Source: Streptomyces sp. NBS 14/10 (GTDB lineage: Bacteria > Actinomycetota > Actinomycetes > Streptomycetales > Streptomycetaceae). From it: DNA of 64,000 bases. Below the pieces are notes generated by a model. The model had not been told where the DNA came from and made no database searches. It was given only the letters and a program-made list of their open reading frames with translations. The DNA is taken from contig NZ_NCSM01000080.1 in assembly GCF_002224125.1 (NCBI RefSeq), forward strand, positions 1 through 64,000, given 5' to 3'. Numbering within the stretch: position 1 is the stretch's first letter; the number at the start of each line of letters is the position of its first letter. Made by a program: the position numbers and the translations under genes. Positions 54,832 through 64,000 of this stretch are shown here, one piece after another.

Positions 54832-55293
54832 ATGGGTGGCATGGTGGCCGACCGGATCGAGCGCGAGGTGTACGTCCAAGCGCCCGTCGACCGCGTATGG
54901 CGGGTGCTGACGACCCCCGAGCACATCCGCGTCTGGTACGCGTTCGAGGGGTGCGAAGTCGACCCGCGCCCCGGCGGGACGCTCCGCTTCCGGTGGGATG
55001 AGCAGGGGGAGTTCCACGGCAGGGTGGAGAAGTCGGTGCCGGACGCGCTGTTCCGCTTCCGGCTCGCCAGCGAACCGGACCGCGCTCTGGGCGCGGAACC
55101 GGGCGACTCGACCCTGGTGGAGTTCGCGCTCTCCGCCGAGGGCCCCGGCACCCGGCTCCGGCTGACCGAGAGCGGCATCCAGGAGCTCGCGGTGCCGGAC
55201 GCCGCGAAGGCCAAGCACGCGGAGTACGCCGCCGCGACCTGGGCCACCGCACTGGAGGAGCTGTCCGCGCTGGCCGCCGCGTCGCACAACTAG
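54832..55293 (+). CDS. SRPBCC / AHSA1-like START-fold protein
   Basis: A 153-aa protein of the AHA1-C/SRPBCC group. The N-terminal strand-helix IEREVYVQAPVDRVWRVLTTPEHIRVWYAFEG and the later LVEFALSAEGPGTRLRLTESG plus the C-terminal helix WATALEELSAL are typical. This fold binds hydrophobic ligands or Hsp90-type partners; the ligand here is unknown. An ATG at 54841 is a possible alternative start. Confidence 0.85.
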   Translation: MGGMVADRIEREVYVQAPVDRVWRVLTTPEHIRVWYAFEGCEVDPRPGGTLRFRWDEQGEFHGRVEKSVPDALFRFRLASEPDRALGAEPGDSTLVEFALSAEGPGTRLRLTESGIQELAVPDAAKAKHAEYAAATWATALEELSALAAASHN

Positions 55294-55399
55294 GACCGAC
55301 CCGCCGCCGCGCCGCCAAGACCGCGGCGCCCGGTGTCACCGTTCGGCACCAGTCCCGTGCCCGGGCCTGGCAGGTGACGTTGCGTGTCGTGTCGGCTCG

Positions 55400-55405
55400 T
55401 AGACT
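55400..55405 (+). promoter_or_regulatory. Candidate -10 of a leaderless kinase transcript
   Basis: TAGACT is 8 nt upstream of the GTG at 55414; TTGCGT at 55380-55385 is a possible but closely spaced -35. There is no ribosome site. Confidence 0.4.
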
Positions 55406-55413
55406 GCTCTCTC

Positions 55414-57366
55414 GTGGATACGACCCTGCATGACCCCTTGGTCGGACAGCTGCTCGACGGCCGCTATCGCGTCGAGGCGCGCATCGCCGTGGGCGGCATG
55501 GCGACGGTCTACCGCGCCGTCGACACGCGGCTCGACCGCGTGCTGGCCCTCAAGGTGATGCATCAGTCGCTCGCCACCGACGACGCCTTCGTCGAGCGCT
55601 TCATCCGCGAGGCGAAGTCCGTGGCCAGGCTCGCCCACCCCAATGTGGTCGGCGTTTTCGACCAGGGCACCGACGGCTCCCATGTCTATCTCGCGATGGA
55701 GTACGTCGCCGGGTGCACGCTGCGCGATGTGCTGCGCGAGCGCGGCGCGCTGCAGCCGCGGGCCACGCTGGACATCCTGGAGCCGGTGCTTGCCGCGCTC
55801 GGGGCGGCGCACCGCGCGGGGTTCGTCCACCGGGACATGAAGCCGGAGAACGTGCTGATCGGCGACGACGGCCGGGTGAAGGTCGCCGACTTCGGGCTGG
55901 TCCGGGCCGTGGACACCAACACCAACGCCTCCACCGGCACCCTGCTTGGCACCGTCTCCTATCTCGCGCCCGAGCAGATCGAGCACGGCACGGCCGACAC
56001 CCGCGCCGATGTCTACGCCTGCGGCGTGATGCTCTACGAGATGCTGACCGGCGCCAAGCCGCACACCGGCACCGTCCCGGCGCAGGTCCTCTACCAGCGG
56101 CTGAACGAGGACGTGCCCGCGCCGTCCGCCCTCGCGCCGGGGGTCGCCCCGCAGCTGGACGCGCTGGTCGCCGCGGCCACCGCGCGCGAGCTCGGGCAGC
56201 GCCCCGCCGACGCGGTCGAACTGCTCGGCCTCGCGCGGGCCGCGCGCGCCGCGCTGACCGACGAACAGCTCGACGCCGTGCCTCCGCAGGCCAAGGCGGA
56301 CGCGCACGACGGCTCCGAGGACCGTACGAGCGTGATCCCGCGCCCGGTCGGCGGTATCGGGGGGCCGGTGCCCGCCGATGAGCAGCAGCTCAATCTCACC
56401 ACCAGGCTGGAGCTGCCGCCGCAGCCGCCGCAGACCGGTCCTCCCCGGCGGTCCGCCGGCCGCGGCCGGCTGCCGCGCCGCGGGATCGTGACGATCGTGG
56501 TCGGGCTGGTGCTCGCGCTCGGCGTCGGGGTGGGCATCTGGTACATCAATTCCGGCCAGTTCACCAAGGTGCCCTATGTGCTGGGCAAGTCCGAGGCGGA
56601 CGCCCGGAAGAAGCTGAAGGACGCCGGGCTCGAGGTGAAGATCACCCGGGAGTTCAGCGATGTCGTGGACAAGGGCGAGGTCATCAAGACCGACCCGGGC
56701 GGCGGCAAGCAGATCCGCAACACCGGCACGGTGACGATCCACGTCTCCGACGGGCCGCCGCGTACACAGGTGCCCAATGTGGTGGGCATGCCGCTCAAGG
56801 AGGCGAAGCAGCAGATCTCGGACGCGAATCTGTCCGTCGGCGAGGTGACCGAGACCTTCAGCGACGAGACGCCGCAGGGCGTGGTGCGCAGCACCGACCC
56901 GGCAGCCGGCACCACCCGCCGGCCGAACACCCGCGTGGGGATCGAGGTCAGCAGGGGCCCCAAGATCGAGATCCCCGATGTGATCGGCGAGTCCGAGGTC
57001 GACGCCCGGGCCGAGCTGACCGAGGCGGGGTTCACGGTGGAGATCGCGTCGGAGCGGGTCTTCTCCGACGAGGACAAGGGCTCGGTCGCGGACCAGTCCC
57101 CGCCTTCGGGCAATGGCGCTGTGGGCGCCAAGGGCGACAAGGTGACGCTGACCCTGTCCAAGGGTCAGGAGATGATCGAGGTGCCGGACGTCACGGGCCT
57201 GTCCGAGGACGACGCCAAGCAGACCCTGGAGGCGGCGGGCTTCGAGGTCGACGTGGACAAGCCGCTGCTGTTCCCCGGTGACACGGTCACCGACCAGTCG
57301 GTGGACGGCGGGGACGAGGCGCCCAAGGGCAGCTCCATCACGATCAAGTTCAAGGGCGTCTTCTGA
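55414..57366 (+). CDS. PASTA-domain Ser/Thr protein kinase (PknB/PknL-like)
   Basis: A transmembrane receptor kinase of 650 aa. The kinase domain (~17-285) has K47 (LALKVM), HRDMKPEN (139-146), DFG (159-161) and a Thr/Ser-rich activation loop (NTNASTGTLLGTVSYLAPEQ). A Pro-rich juxtamembrane stretch precedes one helix (~363-385). Outside the membrane are four PASTA repeats (beginning KVPYVLG, QVPNVVG, EIPDVIG and EVPDVTG), which bind peptidoglycan fragments or lipid II. It probably couples wall status to growth. The GTG at 55414 starts at the conserved GQLLDGRYRVE region. Confidence 0.95.
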   Translation: MDTTLHDPLVGQLLDGRYRVEARIAVGGMATVYRAVDTRLDRVLALKVMHQSLATDDAFVERFIREAKSVARLAHPNVVGVFDQGTDGSHVYLAMEYVAGCTLRDVLRERGALQPRATLDILEPVLAALGAAHRAGFVHRDMKPENVLIGDDGRVKVADFGLVRAVDTNTNASTGTLLGTVSYLAPEQIEHGTADTRADVYACGVMLYEMLTGAKPHTGTVPAQVLYQRLNEDVPAPSALAPGVAPQLDALVAAATARELGQRPADAVELLGLARAARAALTDEQLDAVPPQAKADAHDGSEDRTSVIPRPVGGIGGPVPADEQQLNLTTRLELPPQPPQTGPPRRSAGRGRLPRRGIVTIVVGLVLALGVGVGIWYINSGQFTKVPYVLGKSEADARKKLKDAGLEVKITREFSDVVDKGEVIKTDPGGGKQIRNTGTVTIHVSDGPPRTQVPNVVGMPLKEAKQQISDANLSVGEVTETFSDETPQGVVRSTDPAAGTTRRPNTRVGIEVSRGPKIEIPDVIGESEVDARAELTEAGFTVEIASERVFSDEDKGSVADQSPPSGNGAVGAKGDKVTLTLSKGQEMIEVPDVTGLSEDDAKQTLEAAGFEVDVDKPLLFPGDTVTDQSVDGGDEAPKGSSITIKFKGVF

Positions 57367-57432
57367 GAGCCTTGAAGGGATGCCCCCGGGCCCGGCGCAC
57401 GGCCGTCGGGCCCGGACTGGCACCCTGGCCTC

Positions 57433-58314
57433 GTGAGTACGTCCAAGAACCGCGCCCGCACCCGCAATCCGGTCGGCGGCCATATCCGCGTGGCCGGCGG
57501 CCTGGCCACCATCGGCCTGCCGTACGCCCGCGACATCGGCGCCGAGACCGTCCAGGTCTTCGTCGCCAACCCGCGCGGCTGGGCCACCCCGCACGGTGTG
57601 GCGGCGGAGGACGAGAAGTTCCGCGCGGCGTGTGCCGACGAGTCGATCACGGCGTACGTCCACGCCCCCTACCTGATCAACTTCGGCTCGCACAGCGCCG
57701 AGACGGCCGAGCGGTCGGTCGACTCGCTGCGCCACTCACTGCGGCGGGGCCGCGCCATCGGTGCGCTGGGCGTCGTCGTCCACACGGGCTCCGCCACCGG
57801 CGGCCGGCCGCGGCCCAAGGCGCTCGCCCAGGTACGGGAGCGCGTCCTGCCGCTGCTCGACGAGCTCACCCACGACGACGGCCCCTTTCTGCTGCTGGAG
57901 CCGACGGCCGGCCAGGGCGCCTCGCTGTGTTCGCTGGTCGAGGACCTGGGCCCGTACTTCGACGCACTGGACCGCCATCCCAGGCTTGGCGTCTGCCTGG
58001 ACACCTGCCATGTCTTCGCCGCCGGTCACGATCTGGCGGCCCCGGGCGGGATGAAGAAGACCCTCGACGAGCTGGTCGCGGTCACGGGCAAAGGTCGGCT
58101 GAAACTGATCCATGCCAATGACTCCAAGGACGTCGTCGGGGCCCATAAGGACCGCCACGAGAACATCGGCACGGGCCATATCGGCGCCGATCCGTTCCGG
58201 GAGCTGTTCCGGCATCCGGCGACGAAGGGGGTGCCGCTGGTGATCGAGACTCCGGGCGGCAAGGAGGGGCATGCGACGGATGTGGCGCGGCTCAAGGAGC
58301 TCCGCGACGGCTGA
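57433..58314 (+). CDS. nfo: Deoxyribonuclease IV (endonuclease IV)
   Basis: A 293-aa AP-endonuclease of base-excision repair. The TIM barrel carries zinc ligands in YVHAPY, VVHTG, LLEPTAG, CLDTCHVFAAG, IHANDSK, KDRHENIG and VIETPG, the complete endonuclease IV set. The start is GTG 66 nt after the kinase stop, so co-transcription is plausible, though no clear ribosome site is seen. Confidence 0.93.
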   Translation: MSTSKNRARTRNPVGGHIRVAGGLATIGLPYARDIGAETVQVFVANPRGWATPHGVAAEDEKFRAACADESITAYVHAPYLINFGSHSAETAERSVDSLRHSLRRGRAIGALGVVVHTGSATGGRPRPKALAQVRERVLPLLDELTHDDGPFLLLEPTAGQGASLCSLVEDLGPYFDALDRHPRLGVCLDTCHVFAAGHDLAAPGGMKKTLDELVAVTGKGRLKLIHANDSKDVVGAHKDRHENIGTGHIGADPFRELFRHPATKGVPLVIETPGGKEGHATDVARLKELRDG

Positions 58315-58322
58315 CGCCGACA

Positions 58323-58352
58323 GGCATCGGGAGGCATCGGGAGGCATCGGGA
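58323..58352. repeat. Three 10-bp tandem repeats upstream of the DUF4396 gene
   Basis: GGCATCGGGA occurs three times head to tail, directly abutting the CsoR-like palindrome. Confidence 0.8.
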
Positions 58353-58369
58353 ATACCCCGGTGGGGTAT
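58353..58369. promoter_or_regulatory. CsoR-like operator palindrome
   Basis: ATACCCC and GGGGTAT flank GGT in a perfect inverted repeat. A G/C tract bordered by TA is the recognised operator form of copper-sensing CsoR regulators (ATACCCC...GGGGTAT). It lies 59 bp upstream of a His-rich membrane protein gene. Confidence 0.6.
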
Positions 58370-58427
58370 CTGGTTCACCGAAGGAAACGACGGCAGGAAC
58401 ACCATCACCCACCGGAGAGTGAGCCCG

Positions 58428-59003
58428 ATGGAGCAGCAGGACGACGTCCACTCCGGACATGAGCACCACCAGCACGGCGACACCCCCGACCGCACAGGTC
58501 ACACCGACCACGCCGCACATGCCGGCCACACCGACCACGCCGGGCACGCCGACCACTCCGGCCACGCCCCGGCGAGCTGGGCCATGGCCGCCCAGGCCAC
58601 GCTGCACTGCCTCACCGGCTGCGCCATCGGCGAGATCCTGGGCATGGCCATCGGCACCGCGCTCGGCTGGCACAACGCCCCGACCATGATCCTGGCGATC
58701 GTGCTCGCCTTCGTCTTCGGCTACTCGCTCACCATGCGCGGCGTGCTGCGCGCCGGTCTTGATCTGCGTACGGCCCTCCGGGTCGCGCTCGCCGCGGACA
58801 CCGTCTCGATCCTCGTGATGGAGCTCGCAGACAACGCGACCATCGTGGTCTTCCCGGGGGCGATGGACGCGACGCTGGCCGACGCGCTGTTCTGGCTGAG
58901 CCTCGCGCTGTCCTTCGTGGTCGCCTTCGCCGTGACCACCCCCGTCAACCGGTGGATGATCGGCCGCGGCAAGGGCCACGCCGTGGTGCACCAGTACCAC
59001 TAA
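58428..59003 (+). CDS. DUF4396 membrane protein with His-rich N terminus
   Basis: A 191-aa protein. Residues 5-~50 hold about 15 histidines in GHTDHAGHADHSGH-type repeats, a likely metal-binding segment. The DUF4396 core follows, with four helices and the conserved ATLHCLTGCAIGEILGMAIG, FGYSLTMRGVL, ELADNATIVV and FAVTTPVNRWMI. ATG 58428 has GGAGAG 8 nt upstream; GTG 58419 is an alternative start. Together with the upstream CsoR-like site this suggests a role in copper handling, which is inference. Confidence 0.85.
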   Translation: MEQQDDVHSGHEHHQHGDTPDRTGHTDHAAHAGHTDHAGHADHSGHAPASWAMAAQATLHCLTGCAIGEILGMAIGTALGWHNAPTMILAIVLAFVFGYSLTMRGVLRAGLDLRTALRVALAADTVSILVMELADNATIVVFPGAMDATLADALFWLSLALSFVVAFAVTTPVNRWMIGRGKGHAVVHQYH

Positions 59004-59021
59004 CGCTTCAACGAGGCGCTG

Positions 59022-59654
59022 CTACAGCTCCGGGCCGTCCCCCGGCTGCTCCTGGTAGGAGTAGCGCTGCTCCTGCCAGGGGTCGCCGATGTTGTGATAG
59101 CCGCGCTCTTCCCAGAAGCCACGGCGGTCGGCGGTCATGTACTCCACACCCCGGACCCATTTGGGCCCCTTCCAGGCATAGAGATGGGGGACGATCAGCC
59201 GGACCGGAAATCCGTGCTCGGCCGTCAGCAGCTCGCCGTCCTTGTGCGTGGCGAAGATGGTCTTCTCGGCGGCGAAATCCGAGAGCCGCAGATTCGAGCT
59301 GAAGCCGTACTCCGCCCACACCATCACATGCGTGACCTCGGGAGCGGGCGGCGCGAGTTCCACGATCCGACGCGCCGCCACGCCGCCCCATTCCGCGCCC
59401 AGCATGCTGAACTTCGTCACGCAGTGCAGATCGGCCACGACGGTGGAGTACGGCAGCGCCGAGAACTCGTCGTGCGTCCAGACGTGCTTTTCCCCGTCGG
59501 CGGTGGCGCCGAAGACCCGGAACTCCCAGCGGTCCGGCTTGAACTTGGGGACCGGCCCATAGTGCGTAACCGGCCAACCGCGCTGCAGCCGCTGCCCCGG
59601 GGGCAGCGGTCCGAGCTCCCCCTCGTGGCTTTCCGACTGACCCATGGGCTCCAT
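59022..59654 (-). CDS. Sulfite-oxidase-like molybdopterin oxidoreductase
   Basis: A 210-aa single-domain protein of the oxidoreductase molybdopterin-binding family (YuiH-like). C78 in ADLHCVTKFS is the expected molybdenum ligand; WAEYGFSSNLRL, GFPVRLIVPHLYAWKGPKWVRGVEYM and RGFWEERGYHNIGDPW are family signatures. There is no signal peptide, so it is probably cytosolic. The start is set at the first ATG of MEPMGQ; MGQ three codons later is possible. It is convergent with the DUF4396 gene. Confidence 0.9.
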   Translation of the reverse strand: MEPMGQSESHEGELGPLPPGQRLQRGWPVTHYGPVPKFKPDRWEFRVFGATADGEKHVWTHDEFSALPYSTVVADLHCVTKFSMLGAEWGGVAARRIVELAPPAPEVTHVMVWAEYGFSSNLRLSDFAAEKTIFATHKDGELLTAEHGFPVRLIVPHLYAWKGPKWVRGVEYMTADRRGFWEERGYHNIGDPWQEQRYSYQEQPGDGPEL

Positions 59655-59802
59655 GGTGTCAGACCTTGGAGGGTGGTCGTGACCAGGGCAGCAGCTATCC
59701 GGGCAACTCATACTAAGCGTGCACTTACTGGACGCTCTCGACGGGGCGGTGCGACGATGCGCACAACCCGCCATCCCGTTCGGATTGGAAGGAGCCCCTT
59801 CG

Positions 59803-60282
59803 ATGCAGGGCGACCCCGAGGTCCTCGAGTTTCTCAACGAACAACTGACCGGCGAGCTGACCGCGATCAATCAGTACTTCCTGCATTCGAAGATGCAGGA
59901 GAACTTCGGCTGGACGAAGCTCGCGACATACACCCGGGCGGAATCGTTCGACGAGATGAAGCACGCGGAGATGATCACCGATCGGATCCTTCTCCTGGAC
60001 GGACTGCCCAATTATCAGCGGCTGTTCCATGTCCGCGTGGGCCAGACGGTCACCGAGATGTTCCAGGCGGACCGGCAGGTGGAAATCGAGGCCATCGACC
60101 GCCTCAAGCGCGGCATCGAGGTCATGCGGACCAAGGGCGACATCACCTCGGCCAATATCTTCGAGGACATCCTCGCCGACGAAGAACACCACATCGACTA
60201 TCTCGACACCCAGCTCCAGCTGATCGACAAGCTCGGCGAGGCGCTTTACATCGCCCAGCAGATCAAACAGCCGGACAGCTGA
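59803..60282 (+). CDS. bfr: Bacterioferritin
   Basis: A heme-containing ferritin subunit of 159 aa; 24 subunits form an iron-storage shell. Ferroxidase ligands are all present: E18, E51, H54, E94, E127 and H130. M52 is the heme axial ligand. AAGGAG lies ~8 nt before the ATG. Unlike bfd nearby, no iron box is visible upstream. It is convergent with bfd. Confidence 0.97.
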   Translation: MQGDPEVLEFLNEQLTGELTAINQYFLHSKMQENFGWTKLATYTRAESFDEMKHAEMITDRILLLDGLPNYQRLFHVRVGQTVTEMFQADRQVEIEAIDRLKRGIEVMRTKGDITSANIFEDILADEEHHIDYLDTQLQLIDKLGEALYIAQQIKQPDS

Positions 60283-60303
60283 CCGGAGAACCGGCCGGAG
60301 CGG

Positions 60304-60555
60304 TTACGCGGCTTCCGCGACCTGGGGCTCGGACCCCGCCGCGACGGCGGGCACATCGGCCGGACCGAGGCTGTCCAGGGACTCGCGCCGCGGGCACGCC
60401 CCGCGGCCCAGCAGCGCCTGGATGCGCCGCACGCAGGAGCCGCAGTCCGTACCGGCCTTGCAGGCGCCCGCGATCTGGCGGGGGGTGCAGGCACCGGACT
60501 CGGCGTGCTCACGCACCTGCTTCTCGGTGATGCCGAAGCATGAGCAGACGTACAC
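60304..60555 (-). CDS. bfd: Bacterioferritin-associated [2Fe-2S] ferredoxin
   Basis: An 83-aa protein. The cluster ligands are C4 and C6 (YVCSCFGIT) and the CGSC pair (C38 and C41). It reduces Bfr to release stored iron. A ~30-residue non-conserved tail follows the core. The GTG start has GGAGAG 6 nt upstream, and an iron box lies 22 bp further upstream, so expression should rise under iron starvation. Confidence 0.94.
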   Translation of the reverse strand: MYVCSCFGITEKQVREHAESGACTPRQIAGACKAGTDCGSCVRRIQALLGRGACPRRESLDSLGPADVPAVAAGSEPQVAEAA

Positions 60556-60576
60556 GCGGCTCTCCAGATCGATCAG

Positions 60577-60595
60577 TGAGGTAACCCTTACCTTA
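60577..60595 (-). promoter_or_regulatory. Iron box (IdeR/DmdR-type operator) of bfd
   Basis: The 19-bp sequence TGAGGTAACCCTTACCTTA (plus strand) matches the IdeR/DmdR1 consensus TTAGGTTAGGCTAACCTAA at 14 of 19 positions on the bfd strand. It lies 22-40 bp upstream of the bfd start. Confidence 0.75.
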
Positions 60596-60623
60596 CCTTC
60601 CCCTCCCGAGGGCCGACAACGCC

Positions 60624-60659
60624 GATGGGGCGCGGATCGTGTGATCCGCGCCCCATCGC
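60624..60659. terminator. Terminator after the DAHP synthase gene
   Basis: A perfect 16-bp stem (60624-60639 with 60644-60659) around the GTGT loop lies 53 nt beyond the DAHP synthase stop and upstream of the bfd promoter, insulating the two minus-strand genes. Confidence 0.8.
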
Positions 60660-60711
60660 ACCGTTCAGTCCCGGTATGTCACCGGACTCCGTACGTCACC
60701 GTCCCCGTACG

Positions 60712-62248
<1,537 letters not shown>

Positions 62249-62270
62249 TCGCGCGTACTCACCGACATCG

Positions 62271-62297
62271 CGAAGGCCGCCCGAGGGGCGGCCTTCG
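62271..62297 (+). terminator. trp attenuator terminator
   Basis: CGAAGGCCGCCC (62271-62282) pairs perfectly with GGGCGGCCTTCG (62286-62297) around a GAG loop, followed by GCGTTT. It lies between trpL and the anthranilate synthase gene. Confidence 0.8.
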
Positions 62298-62341
62298 GCG
62301 TTTCCGCGGGTCGTTCCTCCCTCCCGGAAGGAACCACCGCA

Positions 62342-64000
62342 ATGCACAGTGATCCGCGCCACGACCCGGACGCGATCGTCCAGCGGCTGCTGGCCGCCGA
62401 CTGCCCGCCCTTCGCCCTGCTGCACCGCCGTACGCCGGGCCACGCCCCCGACACCGTCGAGGTGCTGCTCGGCCCGGTCACCGAGGTGGCGCGGCTGACC
62501 GACATCCCGCTGCCGACCGGGGCGCCGGCCACCCGCGCGCCCGTGCGCGACGCGCTGGCGCTGGTGCCGTTCCGGCAGATCCGCGAGCGCGGGTTCGACG
62601 TACGGGACGACGGGACGCCGCTGGCCGTGCTGCGGCCCGAGGAGACGTACGAGCTGCCGCTGGGCGAGGTGCTGGACGCGCTGCCCGCGCACCAGGTGCG
62701 GGTCGAGGGCGGGGCCTTCGACGTGGCCGACGACGACTACGCGGCGATCGTCGAGCGGGTCGTCGAGGACGAGATCGGGACCGGCGAGGGCGCGAACTTC
62801 GTGATCCGCAGGACGTTCCGGGGCGAGATCCCCGGCTTCGACCGCGCCGACGCGCTCGCGCTGTTCCGCCGGCTGCTGGCCGGGGAGCGCGGCGCGTACT
62901 GGACGTATGTCGTCCGGCTGGCGGACGGCCGGACGCTGGTGGGCGCCAGCCCCGAGGTGCATGTGCGGATGTCCGGCGGGACGGTCGTGATGAACCCGAT
63001 CAGCGGGACGTACCGCTATCCCCGGGACGGGGCCCGGCTGGACGGGCTGCTGGAGTTTCTGCACGACCGCAAGGAGGTGGAGGAGCTGTCCATGGTCGTG
63101 GACGAGGAGCTGAAGATGATGTGCACCGTCGGCGACATGGGCGGCGTGGTGGTCGGCCCCCGCCTCAAGGAGATGGCACACCTCGCGCACACCGAGTACG
63201 AGCTGCGCGGCCGCTCCTCCCTCGACGTCCGGGAGGTGCTGCGGGAGACGATGTTCGCGGCGACGGTGACCGGCTCGCCGGTGCAGAACGCCTGCCGGGT
63301 GATCGAGCGGTACGAGCCCGCCGGGCCGGACGGCGCGGGGCGCGGCTACTACGCGGGGGCGCTCGCGCTCATCGGGCGGGACGCCGGCGGCGCGCAGACC
63401 CTGGACTCGCCGATCCTGATCCGCACCGCCGACATCGACGGCGCCGGCGCGCTGCGGGTGCCGGTCGGGGCGACGCTCGTACGCCACTCCGACCCGCGCG
63501 GCGAGGTCGCCGAGACCCACGCCAAGGCGGCCGGGGTGCTCACCGCCCTCGGCGTGCGCCCCGCGCCCGCGGGGCGGGCCGGCGGCCCCGCGCTCCCCCG
63601 CCTGGCGGACGACCCCCGGGTACGGGCGGCGCTGGACGCCCGGCGGGCCGACCTGGCCCCGTTCTGGCTGCGGATGCACACGCCCGAGACCGCGCCCCCG
63701 GCGCCGACCGGGCACGCTCTGGTGGTCGACGGCGAGGACACCTTCACCGCGATGCTGGCCCATCTGCTGCGGACCACCGGGCTGACGGTGACCGTGCGGC
63801 GGTTCGACGAGCCGGGGGTACGGGAGGCGGCGCTGGCCCATGACGGGCCGGTGGTGCTCGGCCCGGGGCCGGGCGACCCGTCGGATATGACCGACCCGAA
63901 GATGCGGTTCCTGCGCGAGCTGACGGCGGACCTGGTGCGCGGGCACCGACACGGGCTGCTGGGCGTGTGCCTGGGGCACGAGCTGCTGGCGGCCGAGCTG
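62342..64000 (+). CDS. Fused anthranilate synthase (TrpE-TrpG type), 3' end beyond the window
   Basis: An open frame of 553 codons continues past the right edge. Residues ~120-410 are the chorismate-binding domain (ANFVIRRTFRGEIPGF, MNPISGTYR, VVDEELKMM, ETMFAATVTGSPVQNA, YYAGALALIGRD). After a ~40-residue linker a class I glutamine amidotransferase domain begins (~460) with VVLGPGPGDPSDM and the cysteine nucleophile in LLGVCLGHELLAAEL at the edge. The TrpE and TrpG functions are therefore in one chain. This layout is shared with PhzE-like and some primary anthranilate synthases; the Trp attenuator favours tryptophan synthesis. GGAAGGA precedes the ATG. Confidence 0.9.
   Translation, partial: MHSDPRHDPDAIVQRLLAADCPPFALLHRRTPGHAPDTVEVLLGPVTEVARLTDIPLPTGAPATRAPVRDALALVPFRQIRERGFDVRDDGTPLAVLRPEETYELPLGEVLDALPAHQVRVEGGAFDVADDDYAAIVERVVEDEIGTGEGANFVIRRTFRGEIPGFDRADALALFRRLLAGERGAYWTYVVRLADGRTLVGASPEVHVRMSGGTVVMNPISGTYRYPRDGARLDGLLEFLHDRKEVEELSMVVDEELKMMCTVGDMGGVVVGPRLKEMAHLAHTEYELRGRSSLDVREVLRETMFAATVTGSPVQNACRVIERYEPAGPDGAGRGYYAGALALIGRDAGGAQTLDSPILIRTADIDGAGALRVPVGATLVRHSDPRGEVAETHAKAAGVLTALGVRPAPAGRAGGPALPRLADDPRVRAALDARRADLAPFWLRMHTPETAPPAPTGHALVVDGEDTFTAMLAHLLRTTGLTVTVRRFDEPGVREAALAHDGPVVLGPGPGDPSDMTDPKMRFLRELTADLVRGHRHGLLGVCLGHELLAAEL

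Overview
The window is very GC-rich with strongly GC-biased third codon positions, frequent GTG starts and AGGAGG-type ribosome sites. Gene content and order match a Streptomyces core chromosome. They include the division and cell-wall (dcw) cluster without murC, DivIVA/SepF/YggT, a DksA-like protein, T-box-controlled ileS, a SAV_6107-type HEPN protein, DUF3040 and DUF4396 proteins, and a class II DAHP synthase. The genus is inferred from this content; no species call is possible. No tRNA, rRNA, CRISPR array, insertion sequence or prophage was seen.

Layout. 0.1-12.1 kb: NYN-domain protein (-), a 67-aa hydrophilic protein (+), dnaE (-), a kinase-fold DUF2252 protein, a small membrane protein and a membrane-anchored DsbA-like protein (+), a dienelactone hydrolase-like protein (-), an MscS channel (+), then the start of a minus-strand set. 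10.6-13.6 kb: dksA-like - lspA - rluD - GNAT acetyltransferase (-). 13.6-17.5 kb: ileS (+) behind a translational T-box leader, ending in two strong hairpins. 17.5-36.2 kb: minus-strand division and peptidoglycan region. In transcription order it is rsmH, ftsL, ftsI, murE, murF, mraY, murD, ftsW, murG, ftsQ, ftsZ, pgeF, yggS, sepF, yggT, divIVA. Most junctions are tight or overlapping; the long gap before ftsZ holds an inverted repeat. The promoter proposed for rsmH overlaps three 10-bp-spaced AGTGG repeats that resemble an MraZ box, yet no mraZ gene is present here.

36.4-50.9 kb: beta-carbonic anhydrase, a coupled MoxR-DUF58-transglutaminase operon (+), DUF3040, a methyltransferase and a HEPN protein (-), a TetR regulator and a CrtI-like oxidoreductase (+), a membrane protein with a Tyr/Gln/Gly-rich tail, metF, thiE and an Rv2175c-like DNA-binding protein (-). 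51-55.3 kb: an FAD/NAD reductase (-) diverging from a TPP riboswitch and thiO-thiS-thiG (+), then an SRPBCC protein. 55.4-64 kb: a PASTA Ser/Thr kinase, endonuclease IV, a His-rich DUF4396 protein behind a CsoR-like palindrome, a sulfite-oxidase-like molybdoprotein, bacterioferritin and bacterioferritin-associated ferredoxin (the latter with an iron box), class II DAHP synthase (-), and a Trp-codon leader peptide with attenuator before a fused trpE-trpG gene that runs off the right edge.

How the genes fit together. Much of the window makes and controls the septum and wall: lipid-carrier chemistry (MraY/MurG), precursor ligases (MurD/E/F), septal synthesis (FtsW/FtsI/FtsL/FtsQ), the Z-ring (FtsZ/SepF), polar growth (DivIVA), a PASTA kinase and a precursor editing factor. 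The right part holds metabolite-sensing controls: thiamine pyrophosphate, tryptophan, iron and probably copper. The order dcw - metF - Rv2175c-like - PASTA kinase - DAHP synthase parallels, from memory, the Mycobacterium tuberculosis Rv2145c-Rv2178c region with insertions. Several genes in the 45-62 kb part have a TANNNT hexamer 6-8 nt before the start codon and no clear ribosome site, suggesting leaderless transcripts.
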